Source: Pelodera strongyloides
Lineage: Eukaryota > Nematoda > Chromadorea > Rhabditida > Rhabditidae
Direction of reading: 5' to 3'
DNA: 64,000 nucleotides
Assembly: GCA_036852015.1 (NCBI GenBank)
Contig: JAANDG010000349.1
Location: 62,001-126,000 of the forward strand
Made by a program: the position numbers and the translations under genes. Of this stretch, positions 47,601 to 60,777 are shown one piece after another. The notes under the pieces are model-generated. The model ran no database searches. It saw nothing but the letters and a program-made list of their open reading frames with translations, and had not been told where the DNA came from. How positions within the stretch are numbered: position 1 is the stretch's first letter; each line of letters begins with the position of its first letter.

Positions 47601-50600
47601 TATGTAGTCTCTGTACTACTTCCACACAACCAATTGAGTTATAGCCAGCAGCGTTGATTTTGTCATACTTTTTAACCGATCCTAATAACAATGCATATGT
47701 CTTGCATGCTACATTTTTTAATGCCATTAGACAATGTTATCTTAAACGATTAGCAGCCAACTGCTGTGAGATTATGGGTCTCTATCAATTTGTTCACTTG
47801 CCACCGTTTTTTGTTTGTATATTATTTTCATAAACGAATAATTGTGTTTCCTCAACTATTCAATTTTTTTCGTGTTTGTTATGATCGTGCAATTCAGAGC
47901 GTTCAGATTCTATTCAAAAACATGTGCATATTTAATAAATTTATCTTTACTTTGTATTTTGTCGTGTTCTGGAAAGTGACAAAGCCAAGTGTAGCAGATT
48001 AACACAAGTAACCATGTACGATACATGCCAGATAACCAATCGGTACCATCTTCTGGGCATCTCCGGCAGATAGTACGTTGGTTAATTACCTTACCTTGAT
48101 TGGCGGCAGAACATCAAATGTCTTCAACGCATGATGAACCAGTAGAACATCCATTAGTACAAGCTGAAATGAATAACTATGTTGAATCAAAATGCATTTC
48201 ATTATGGTTAGCCTCGATATTTTTTGCGATTCGATTTTGGCATCCAAGTTTAGGCCATGAACTGGAACCATGTCGCTTGTTATAAATCTGAATAAATATT
48301 AGACTTCTTTATGAACAAAGCACTATCTTTGTGTTCTGGGGAATGTATGTGAATTGTAAAACACAACCCAAAGCGACTATGGGAATTGTGTCTATCACGT
48401 TGTGATGAGCAGTTCAAGTCAAAGAACGGCGACTGCTGAGCGAGGTCACCGTCAGGTCGAGAATCACGCGAGGTGTGCCGCACCCCAAAAGTTGTGAGCG
48501 AGGTTATAAGATACGTTCTATAAATGTTTTATTCGATATTGTACAAGCTAAAAGCTTAATGGTAAGCAAAGTTTGCTGTAGTGTGAAAAGAGTAAATAGA
48601 AACTGTTAAATCCAAAAGAAAAAAAGTGCAATTGTAAAATTAATTTTTATTTCAAGAAACCGTAAGCGTAAGCCTAGCCTATGAGTAGAAAAAGTTTGCT
48701 GCTGTATGAAGATAGTAAAGAAAAACTTCTATTGTAAATCCAAATGAATTACAATAGAAAAACAACCAAAAACATCTTCAATTAGACGTTCATGTAAAAG
48801 AATTTATTTTTGCACTCTGGTCATTCGTCTTTCATTTTACATTCATGTCGCGGCTTAAAAATCGACATATATACCTTGCAAAATTGTTTGTTTTCGTCTT
48901 ACAGAGATTTTTAATTGGTCAAGAAAGTTTCTCGTATTATCCAAACTGCAATGTATACTAATAATACCAAACAACTGTACGATATTTCGCGCAAACATCT
49001 TTCGCTTTCAAAACTGATCTTACGGTGTTATTTGTGCAAACTATCACATCACATCACACCCTTGGAGAATAACCTAACCGAAACAATTCGACGTATATAA
49101 TATAGTCCATAATAAACTTCAAACGAACAATGCGAATTTGGGTCATGTACATTAGATAACTGGGTGTTATACCGCTTTAAGAGCATTCACATATTTGTAT
49201 ATGCATAACTAAAATACATAAATGTAAAATGATCTTGTATGTAGTCGTCCCTCTACACAAGCTTGAGTTTTCATTTGTTTTCATTTTTTGCATGCCGATC
49301 GACAGCAGTTTTCTTTTAACGAAAAACAAAGTTTGTTTACAGGTTTGTACTGAGTTATTGGTAGCCGTTTGCTTTAGTCACAATTATTTTCGATGTGATG
49401 AAAATGATACACAAGTTAAGTGTCATACGTATTACAAATACCTTCTATTCAATAACAGATTAAGCTGATTGTCGGATTTAATGAAGAACGTGAACGTCTG
49501 ACCAAAGCACGAGAGTAAGGATAACTAGTCGGCCAAAATAAGAACAGATTGCGGTTAGTAAATTAGTTTAGTACATAATTTTGAAAAACACCAGTTGTCA
49601 TTGCGGCGGCACGAAAAAAGGTATGTTGTTTATTCTTTTCATGCCGTGTTTGTGTGTTAGATAACAAATTTTTATTTTCCATTTAAGTGTCATGCACGCT
49701 TTCTTTCTTTTTTTGACAGTCTACCATGTTCTTTCGAAATTTTATAATAAATATTGCTGACTGTTAACGAATAATCACTGATAAACAATTATGCAATAGA
49801 AGTACTCATTTGAACCAATTTCACACGGTCTCAGCGTTACTTGATATTTTTGCTCATATGAGTAACGACTATCATACAGTGTGGACGTTTATTGCGCACC
49901 GCATATTCGCACTTATTCAAGACTACGCCTAATTATTGCAAACCCAGACACACAATGACTCGGCGCCGTTAAGAACGCCACTACATGGAAATCCCCGAGA
50001 CGGTCCAGGCCCATCATGTTGCAGACTGTAGGCCTGCACAAACCCGTACTTTGGAAAATGAAACCTTTATATGCATATGCAGTCTGAGAAAGTTTTAACG
50101 AATGCGCTGTGAAAATCACATTTGCATAGCCCGAACTAGCGTAGCAAACGCCCAGTTATTATAACATTGCAGATCGTCCGGTGGTTCTTTTTGTTAAGAC
50201 AATTCTCCTCTCATCTTCTATTCTTTTTGGAATTCTACTCTTTCTGCAAATGCAAATTTAGTATTCATGAGGGGAGCTTTTAAAAAGGCACACGTGATCC
50301 ACAGTAGTATGGCTTGATTCAGCAGTTTACCACAAATGCTTAACTAACAATAAGTATTGTACACACCTCAAGTGTTACATACACGTTACATACACTTGAC
50401 ACACCGAATCGATGTGGACACCCTGAACGCTGTCCTTTGTGGAGCATTGTTTGCATACCTATGAGGGTCGAGCTTGTTTTACTAGACACGGAAATGGAAC
50501 AGGGAAATACGTTTTGCTAAATGTTTGTTGCATATTTGTCCAAAATATTTATGACGTAGGTGTTCAATCGAGTGTCTTATGGTTAGTTTTTTTTATTTTT

Positions 50601-53600
50601 CTTGCAATATCTTAAGACATCTTCATCAGAGAGCTTACAAGGGTTAAGAGCAGGTGAAAATTGAAAGCACTGTATTGTTTACAACCGTGGTACGTAACGT
50701 AGACTTGGTTTTCGAGGTTAGCAAAATGCTTTTATATGTTTTTGCATCTTGTTTCATCTTTGATCGATTCCGGTAACGATTTCCCTTTCCGTTTCAAAAT
50801 TAGGAAAACGGCAGTTGTGGCGAACCGAGCCACACTACTCGAGAAGTTTATCAACATTGATATTTAAATGAACTCCCTTAGTATTCTGTTATCGAGTTTT
50901 CATGCTGCTTTGTCATGCTGAGCACGAGTTTTTACTAAAAACAACTTTTTTCCACTGTTTGCGCCACATAATGTTTGTGTTTTTGAAAACTGGGTATTGA
51001 ATTTCGCAAAACAACTAGACTCTAGGTGAAAAACGGGTCGTCCAAAAACCAAAGGACCAAATGAAAATAACACCTCTTGCATACCGCAGCAAAATTGACC
51101 ATTGTATTTAAATATCCTGTTCCTAAATATCCTGCTATAATTATATGTTGAATATGGTAAGCACTGAAATTTTTTATTCCACATAATAATTATTGGACTA
51201 GCGAGATTTATAGTACCAATTCAGACACTGACAGAAAACTACTTTGCAAATAAGTTTTATTTATCTTTCCTCGAAGACCACCTACAATTGGAGAGAGAGG
51301 GGGAGCGGGGGGGGGGGGTGAGAAAAACGAGAGAGGGACATCCAGACAGAGAGGTTTCGTTAAAGGGATAAAACCACGTACCAGTACTGTGTCTATCAGA
51401 CGTCTATCTTCGTTCGTATGCCGATCGCCATGAATCTTATTCGACGCCAAGGCTACTGCATGCATGATCATTTCTAATTTTCTAGGCCAACGGTCATTTT
51501 CTTTACTACTCTGATATGGTCGAGAAACCAAAACGACTACTTGTTTACTCCAAAGTCCTTCAATCTTTCATCTCAAATTCTCATCAATTGAGGTATCTGT
51601 TGGGAAAGCAACAAAAGTAGACAGTCTGTAACTAACAAACAGCGCAATCGCAAAGATTGATCAAAAATGCGGACTCCTACTGTCTATGTGTTGCAATAGT
51701 TTCTCGAAAATGTCCGACAGTAGCGGTCACTGGGAGAACTACGAAGCAACATGAAAGGTAGAGGGGTTGATGTTGACCACGAGCAATAAGCACAGTTATT
51801 CATTACAGAAGAGAGCATGAATGCAAGTTGAGAATTATCTCGAACAGTTGTGCGAACATACGAAAATTATCCTCGTTTAGTGTAGACGGCTACCTGATAT
51901 GGAATAGAAGCTCGCAGTACTTTGTACATAGAAGCTCATTAGTTGAAAGAAATTAATAGATAAAAGATAAAGTACACACCCAGTTGACAGAAATTAGCAA
52001 GCGTTATACTAAAACCGTTCAACTTTAAAATATTAGCACAAAAATGTAGCGATCATGTTCCCTAAGTCGCACAGGCGCGTTCTCTGCAAACACTGGGCTA
52101 TTAAGAACACTTAATATCTTGTGCTCTCCCTTTGGTTGCATTTGCTAATGTTTTTCACGCATTTTTAGTGCAAAAATGTATTCAAAAAATTTAGTTTCTG
52201 TTGTTTTTCTGTCGGTCTCTCCAACTCAGTATGTAATGTGTTTTCGGAATGTGCACCCGTACCAGTTGGTAACGTCCAGCATAAAATAGTGCAAAACAAG
52301 TCCTAGCCTCTTTATCTGTGATTGCACTTGGATCAGCGAGTCTCATATGTGTTCCTTTCTGGGGAGTGCTTGTTCTCAACTACTAGCAAAGATAATACAA
52401 TATACTTTGAAATCTAGGTTGTTTCTTGGCGGGTTGTGTATTTATAATCAACAATGTAATGAAGGTGTAATATTGAACTGAGCTTTCCATAGATCGGTAT
52501 GAAAGTACAAGCCTTGTTAAAATGCTAAGTGCAAAAACAGACGGAGCTAGTTGTTTTTGTACTTCTATGGTCATAGACTAGTCTTTCCTACTGTCGAGCA
52601 CAGACTGGTACTCACTAAGCAAGTAGGTGCCCTTTTCTTCGTCTCTTTCTCTCTATCTACTACCTCGCAGACCTCCCTCTTCCTCTTCCTCCCTCTCCTT
52701 CTCTTCAAGGGTCTGTGAGAGGGAATCCCCGTACCACTTGGTACTCTGCTAAACAATATATTTTGCGTCAAATTTTCGTGCGTTTGTCCGAGAGGGCAAC
52801 CCTAGTGCATTATGAACCTACAGAACCCCGGGTCCCCCGCTATATTTGCTATTTTTTTCCCTTATTAACTAACAAGCAGGCCGATGTCCAACGTGAGTTA
52901 TGGTTGTGGGAGGTGCAAACAACCTAAATCTTAAAAAAATGTGTTCATTATAATCACTATAAGCCGCTTTAGGGCGTTCGGGCACAACATGTGCAACCGA
53001 TAAACATCCTTAGCGCAGGAATGCGTTGGGTGGGAGCGTTGGGTGAAATATATATTTTATTTTTGCTCTAATCCAATTGCCCATGTTTGTCTGAAGCCGA
53101 GAATGCCGATAAATTTGGAACTGCAATTTGTACGGTTTTAGAACTAGAGACAAAGCCTACATGAACTGATGTTCATTTAGTCATTGGTTCGCGTTACTGT
53201 ATGGGTGGTCTAACCTTTCACCAAATCTCTCGAAACATACTCCCCAAATCGGTATCTTCACTGAGTAGGCCGGGCATTCATTTTGGTCTTTGATTTTACT
53301 CTTCGTAAACAACCGTTCGAGGTGAGCATGTTAGACGTGGAGAATATAAATAAGCAAAGTAAAAAAGGACCGCCCATTAGGTGCATGACCCCACCCCCCG
53401 TTATAGTTGATGCAAACAGTTAGTCGCTACTTCGCTCAGTTCGTCTAGTCGTAGTGCCTACCTGACCAGCGAGGAGTCCTGGTCACAACTGTCGCATCGC
53501 AACTTGAAAATACGCCTATTTTCTTCTAATAAATCCCAAACCATTTATGATTATTTAAATGGCACCCACAAATGTCTGTCTATGCGCAAATAAACAATGT

Positions 53601-54832
53601 AGTATACAATTGTAAAAGCGCTCTAAAGTAAAAGTGGCTATTTCAGAACAGACCTACCTTGAAACGTCGCTTTAAGCTTTGGTTCCGAGTGCGTCCCAAA
53701 AGCAAAAGTGTGAGTTTATTTGTATGAAAAACATTCACAAAATAGCACTAGCATATCGGGAGTACTAGGACTGATTAGAAGCATCATATGTTAAATGAAA
53801 AACCAAAGAAATATTCACTGTTGCGTTTTAAAAATGTGATCAGTGAAGTGTGTTTGCTCTGTGTGTGGCTTTTTTCTCCTTCTCACTCACTCACTCTCGT
53901 TCTCTCTTTTATGTATCTCATGATATCACTCGCTGTATTCCATAATATTATCAACACGCTGTTCCTCAGTCCCTGTTTACCGTGTAAAACATAATACTCC
54001 TTTAAAAATAATGCAAATTTATGTATGACGTTTCGCTGGACTCGCCGAATCAAGCCTTACTGTACATACACGTCGAGTTAGTCTTGAACACCCCTACTCT
54101 TGAGCACCTCTGCTCTGTATTTACCCCATCGTCTATTCTACCTATATGTTCTCTTCAGTCACCGCTCTCTTCGCTTTATCTCACCATCGCAATCACCTTT
54201 CTACGTATTTGTCTCTTCTACATTATCTTGTTTACATGAAAATCTTTTTTTTTTCGCCCCGCGTATTTTCCCGACAAACAACTGCTGTTGGACTGATTCA
54301 GACAGAAATCACATTTCACATAATACCTTTATTGACATTTTTCTCAAGACCTAGTTGTCTGCATAATATATATACATATTTCCCTGAACAGTTATAAGCC
54401 GAGCGATTAGTTAGTATGCCAGACGGTAACAAAGCGAGGGCCCGATTTTCCAATAAAGCGTTTCCTGGAATCCCTATTTTCAAAAATTATCATATGCGTA
54501 TATTCACATCCATTCTCCGAAATCCATTATTCCTTATGTAAGCAAGTGATGTCTTCAACCTGTTTCATTATTTTGCGTGGGAAACAAAGTGATCCCTGAA
54601 ATTAGACGGATTCGATTTTTTATTTATTACCTTTCTGACCGGTGATATACAGCTTTTTGACGTCATTTGCAGTGTACTCTTACCTCGAGGAATTAAAATT
54701 TTAACAGTCACGCTGTGAAAACATAGAGATGCATGCAGCTAGATAATCGTGTTTTATATTTGTGAGAGCGCTGTGGGTCTATGATCTATTTTGTTTCGTG
54801 GCAAACAATTGGATAGATAGATAGATAGGTGA
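47601..54832. other. Long intergenic stretch
   Basis: About 7.2 kb with no gene I can support. It includes a 12-base G run at about 51307-51318 next to a purine-rich patch, a CT-rich patch at about 52630-52720, and a GATA tetranucleotide repeat at about 54812-54828. One splice-bounded stretch at 48095-48163 (minus) is noted separately. A TATAAATAAG-like sequence at about 53345 lies upstream of a GC-richer patch, but no transcript can be inferred. Confidence 0.4.
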
Positions 54833-54840
54833 TGTCGAAC
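54833..54840. repeat. 8-bp target-site duplication, left copy
   Basis: TGTCGAAC, repeated at 55677-55684 on the other side of the hAT-type element. Confidence 0.85.
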
Positions 54841-55676
54841 TAGAGTGGTGTCAAAACGGCTATTTTTGCAGCCGACTACGCATCATGCGGTTTTCTAGCC
54901 GAGCCGCTTTTCTGTCAGGGCGTGGCTACAGCTATAGCCGTAGTCGCTACCAAAGAAGCATGCGGCTACGGCTATATCCATAGCCGTTTCTTGAACAAAG
55001 AGCGGCTATGGCTGTAAGCCAATTCATTGGCAGCGTGTATAGTCGGCTATTCTAAGCAGCTAAATAATATTTTTTGAAAAGAGATGAAAAAACTCCAATT
55101 ATTTATCGCAAATTTCAAAATAAGATGCCATTATGCAAAAATAATGCTTCAAACAAGAAAATATACGCTAAAATGCATCAAGATATGCGCAAAGAGCTGC
55201 CTAGTGATAAATAATGCGACAGTTTATAATTTGAACACAACATAATCTCTAATAATGGCAAATTTTATAGTAAAACACAATAAAATTATTAAATAATGAT
55301 ATTTTTAGGCGCGATAAAAAAGTAGTTTTCGATCGATTTCCTATAGAAAATCCTGTTTCTACTGTAATATTACGGTGGTTTCGGTGCTTTATAAGCAAAC
55401 ACCGTACTAATTTCAGAAAAAAACTCGAAAATTCATGTTTATTCATTTAAAATAGCCGAATATTTATGTATACTAATACTGTTATTCGGCTGGTCGAGTA
55501 GCCATGTTTGCAGCTGAGCAGATATGCGGCTCGGCGCGTAGCCGCTGCAGTGGCTACCCGTGAAGCCGGCTATGTCTGTATCCACTGCAATGGATACGCG
55601 TAAAGTCGGCTTTCCGTGTATTCACAGAGCGGCTAGCCGGATTGGCTATTTCTGTAGTCGGTTTGACACCACTCTA
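54841..55676. mobile_element. Non-autonomous hAT-type element
   Basis: An 836-base element with terminal inverted repeats starting TAGAGTGGTGTCAAA and ending TTTGACACCACTCTA, flanked by an 8-bp duplication (TGTCGAAC). Both features fit hAT transposons. The outer 200 bases at each end are packed with GGCTA/TAGCC-type motifs (for example near 54895-55045 and 55490-55650), resembling the subterminal transposase-binding repeats of hAT elements. The centre is AT-rich with no transposase frame, so it depends on an autonomous relative. Confidence 0.85.
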
Positions 55677-55684
55677 TGTCGAAC
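55677..55684. repeat. 8-bp target-site duplication, right copy
   Basis: TGTCGAAC, matching 54833-54840. Confidence 0.85.
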
Positions 55685-58600
55685 TGTTTTAGAAAGATAG
55701 ATAACGGTTCAAAGACCAGTTGTCAAGTTAAACCTCGAAATGATCGGTTCTGTTTTTCTAACAAGGGGTCCGACGACGGCGATCTTAAAAAAATTCCGAA
55801 TTCTCCATCCAATTTGTACATCGGCCATTTTTATAAGCTCAGGGTGGCCTTCGTCGGTTCCCTTGTAAGCTTTTTCTGTCATCAGTTGTTTTTCCGCTCT
55901 TTTTGAAGGCAAAACGTAAATATGTGCACTCAGAGAAGTTTACGGAAAATAACGCATTAGAAAAGTGCAACGCGCTTCTGTATTGTTCGCACAAATATGG
56001 CAATGTTTTGCTCTTCCAAGTCCCGAAACATCTGCATATTCGTTGTGAATGTCTAGAAAATACCCGGCATATCGAATTGTTTTACGTTCATAAACACACT
56101 TAATAAATGTGCGGCGTGACGGAAAGAGTGCATGTTCTTGATGCTTGCTTGACCTACCGTAACCTTGTTTTTTTGCATGTGATCATACTAGAAACAGAAA
56201 AGTCCATCGGGAGTATACTCAGTGCGACCTACCATGTGGTCCACGGAGTCCACGAGCTAGCTGTCTCCGTCTCTTGCACTTTCCTATGAACAACATATTA
56301 GTTCCGTTCCTCAAAATCTCTCAAATCTCCCGCACTCACCTATTTTATTTTTTGCGTGTGTCCTCTTGAAAACCATTCCTCCCAATTCCAAGTTTTAACA
56401 TATTTCTGATAACCTCGTGTGTGGCAACCCTATCTCACCATGTCTTCTCGTCAATGTCTCTTCTGGCTGAGCACAACCGCTCAGTGTGTTGACACCACCC
56501 AGTATAACTGACCTCATTCCTCTCTCGTCTACTCCTCGCGCACAGGAGCACTCTCGCTCCCCGTCACACCCGGTCTTCCTATCCCTATGCTCTCTCAAGT
56601 GCACCAACCTCTTTCAGTATTCTTCCTTCTGTGACACCCTCTTCGGGAACGACCTCTCTATGTAGCCTCCCTGTTTTCCCCTCTCCTCCCGCACACTCCC
56701 TATTTGTTTACGAAGACCCACATCAGCGAGCTTCCCGCCGCCCATTGTCTCCCCGCGGGACTCGCTCTCCTTTTCTTCGCTCGCGTCATCCCAAATGTTG
56801 CAGATGTCTGCTTTAATGTTGCATATATTGTTACGGTAATTGTGTGTTCTGAGACCTCAAACTATATCAGCTTAGACTTCCAAACATTTCTGTTTTTTTT
56901 CGGCATCTACATGGATTTCGGAGTTTCTTGTCCGGATCACATTTCATTTATGTATACCTTCAATTCCGCTTACTCCGCCCGCAGTCTCCCTATCTTGGAC
57001 GTCATCCATTTAACAGTTTTGTGTGCTTCTCGAACTTGATTTGAAGATATGTTTGTGAGTGATTCGAAAGCGGCGCATATGTCTACTTGTTTTTCAAACA
57101 ACCCGTCTCATTTCTTAAAACATATTGTGGTCAATCAACTTGATATTCCCAGTAGACAGTAGTTTGTGTTACTTGTATCACATTATAACAACCGTTGTTT
57201 CCAAAAATTAAGGAAATTGAGAAAGCGAAGTATGCATAAAGGTAAAAAAATCTCAAAAGAAATACTGCGCTCGATGTACTGTAGGTAGGGGTGCCTTCCG
57301 CTTGTGCAACTTCTACTGAATGTGTTAAAACCGTGTGTATCTATACATATGTACGCTCAACAAGACTGGGTATTTGTATTTTGGTAATATTGTTACACTT
57401 ATTGCCCGCTATCACCAGACGACGGTGAGTTGTATTGTTTGTGCCACATAATATATCGCCTCTCAGTAGATATTTATCTTCTACGCTTGCTCTGCCGTTG
57501 GTAGCGTTCAACCCGCTCTCCTCCCAATTGAGTTGTTGATATACACACACAAACAGGCCATTATCAAACGTCGCTCGATAAATACATCCCTTCTCCCCAT
57601 TTCGTCAGTTTATTTCGTAGTCGATCACTCCTTGTCAGTTTTCGTATCAGTGTGGCAAAATGCCAGTGCTTTCTCTCTATTTGCTATCGAAAATAGCATC
57701 CCATTTTCTACAGCATTTAATAAATATCTTGCATATACAAGCCAAGTTGGCACGTGCCTTTGTGAGTATGTAGATACACGGAATATCGATGTACTTCAAC
57801 TCAACCTTAAGTCCCATACTTGCCTAAACCATAAATAGGGTATTTGTGTATTGCTCTTGTTATCCGTGTTGTTGCAGACTGGGGACTCCTTGTTTATGCC
57901 TAAACACGTGTGCCCAAGTGCACACCTGTACACAAGTCTGCGGCTGGGGGCTAATTGTAAGTACATTATGACACATAAATAATAGTATTTTGTCACAGTT
58001 CTGTATCTCAAGGCTATAATTTGTTCGTCATTTCGTCTTTTCACAATTACCAAGAATTTAACAAAGCGCTGTGTGTAAACATGATAGTTTTCTGTTTTTC
58101 ATCCTTATGTGTAATAGTTCACGTTCATACAATTCAACTCAGTTCTCGGAAGTCCAGATGCAGCCCGTGGTGAAAACATAACCACAAAATGTATAAAATT
58201 TAAGCAATAAATTACGAAAGCGAGCAGCGAAACTACTTCAGAACCGTAAACAAGAGCAGTGTCTGGAAAAACAGCTCACATGTACTTAAGTCCCGCACAT
58301 GTTATTGCAAAACAATTATTGTTTGTGTTGACTATGCATTTTCCTTACTTCCTGCTAATAATCTTATGTATTGTTAGACAACTTCATTCCCTTTGTATGC
58401 CATGTTCTTGGTGTCAGAATTACACAAAAGCTGTTTTTTTTTTCATCTACACATATATGTATTTTCTTGCTTCTAATGAGATAATCTAATCGGGTATCAG
58501 ATAGAAACATAATAAAACACACATTGTATTCCCAAGTGCCAATATTACGTGCAATAAAGCACCCGATTTTTACCCTAGTCATAGGTCCCTTGGATAAAAT

Positions 58601-60777
58601 GGCATACTTTATTCCCAGTATCATTATCCATTTCAACATGATTGATGTTATGGACGAAAATCGACTACACCTTTTTTGTTAAAACATAAGTCTAGGCGTT
58701 GTTTTAATTTGCATTCGACACTAGTTCTCGTCACACTGAAAAAACATTGAAGCCGTACTTCGAGGGATGTGCTGGTCCATAATTCTTTATTAGATATATG
58801 CAAAGTTATAACTATTAGTAACCAGGTGTACGGTGCTTTGTCGCGCATTATTAAGCTTGCGAATTGGTTGATATTTTTATTGTTATAAATATTTGATTTG
58901 TGAAAGTTTACACAACTATAATAGAATTCTCACATTAGTAGCAGCGAAGCAACACACATCAAGTTCCTCGTTCGTTAAAAATTCCACCCACATTAAGCGA
59001 GAAAACAAACATTAGTAGGGTTATAATAGGTAAATATATCTATCAATTTACGCATAACAACCGCGTGGTATTTTTCATTTAAGTTATTTCATTCTGCAAT
59101 CGAAATCCCACCTTGTTTATGTTTGCCAAACTAGACAAAAACCCAGTGTAACATGTAAATGCCTCATTTTCTCTTGTCTGCAATGCACATTTTGGGTCAG
59201 AACTGTACATCGCTCAGTCAATATTAATACAACACCTGAATCGACAGAAAGCTTACCCGTTTATTTTGAAATAATATTTATATTTCACTCCGTTATTTAA
59301 ATTAGTTTGCAATCATTCCTGGTGATCTCGAGATGTTTATGCCAGGTTTAGCAGCAAACAGATATCCTAAAGAAACCCCACGAACATGTTTTGTCATCCT
59401 TGATTTTTTTCTATATTTTTCTATCTTTACGCAACTAACCTCAATCAACACAACGATTACAGTATATTTGAGGGGCCGCGATTTATTGATGTCTTGTTGA
59501 ACATGTCGACACCTCACAATTTTTCTGTGTATATATATACATAATATTTATATTTGCTGTGTTGGGCGTTTCAAGGGTTTGACTTCCCCTGTTTTCCCCA
59601 AGAATGCTTGACCGAGCGACTTCTGTTTTCCTAAATGTTTTCCATCTTGAACAACATCGGGAGTTGAACCCCGTGAATTGCATGTGACTCCATCAGAGAG
59701 GCTTTCCGAACAAATGTTTTTACTTTCAAACATAACACAAAACAACTTCCGCAATTTATGATTTATATGCTCTGGGAGCTGCAGATATTCGTTTTCTCTC
59801 CGAGTGTTGGATGTGTGGGTTATATTGTATGCGTTTCTGAGCGGAACACAAGAAAATGCGGCTGCGAAAGAAACAAAAAAAAAAGTTATTTCTGAAAAAA
59901 CCCAAAGCTAAATAAGAACCCGAAGATCGATGTAACCGACACACCTTGTGCCTTAAACTATGGGTACATATCGAAAATATGGGTGAACACCGTTTTGTTT
60001 CAACTAAATACATATTTAAAACACAGCTCGATTTCAAGTCCGGGAAATGTTTTGAATATGTGGACAAGCTCTAACATTTTCCATGCATTTCAAACAACGT
60101 TATAATCCGGTTGTTTTTCAATGGCTTTTGGAATTGAGGCCCTAGACTGCCTTGCGGCTGTGTTATTTGTTTACGCGTTTCATCGCAAAACGCTGGTCTT
60201 TGCCACTTTTTCCATAACTGATAATTGCATTTGCTTGTGTAAAATCATCCGTTAAGTAACTGTGTTTGCGGCATAAACACCATAAAAAGGGGAGAAAACA
60301 AAGATGATAAAAGAGGGTAATCTCACGTGAGGGCTGTTATTTTGTTCGTCCTTAGTTCCTTAGAACCCAAACACACAAAAAAGCGGACAAAAAGCGTGTG
60401 ATAAAGGATAGGTTGTCCTGTTTGAGGCTGTATTTGGAGATAGGAAGTGTACAGCTTATTGTTTGGAACAGCTGGTGCACTTTCAATTGTCTAAACAACA
60501 CTCACCCTACTGTTATTCCATTTTAGTGATTTAATCATCATAAACCATCCTTCTTCCATGACCTATCTCTTTCTAACTCTGTTCTGAGCTTCGTTGGGAG
60601 CGTGCCAATATGCAACTTTCTAAATTGTGAAATGTTTGTTTATGTTAGGTTTCAGTCAAATTATTTTATTGCTCAAAAATAGTATTTTGGTACCAAAATG
60701 TACCAAAATAGTATTTTCTTGCTCTTGTTGTGTCCGAAGTTCAATTTCAAAGAAATTATTACTCTTAAATATTTCAG
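55685..60777. other. Intergenic stretch upstream of pdk-1
   Basis: About 5 kb with no gene supported. A pyrimidine-rich, GC-richer part at about 56310-56800 is notable. Upstream non-coding exons and the promoter of the kinase gene may lie here, since its first coding exon starts directly behind a splice acceptor. Confidence 0.4.

Noticed and set aside
53340..53520. TATAAATAAG followed by a GC-richer patch, promoter-like
   Set aside because: No initiator at the usual distance and no downstream coding exon found.
59640..59700. tRNA B-box-like sequence (GGGGTTCAACTCCC on the minus strand)
   Set aside because: No A box or cloverleaf could be built around it.
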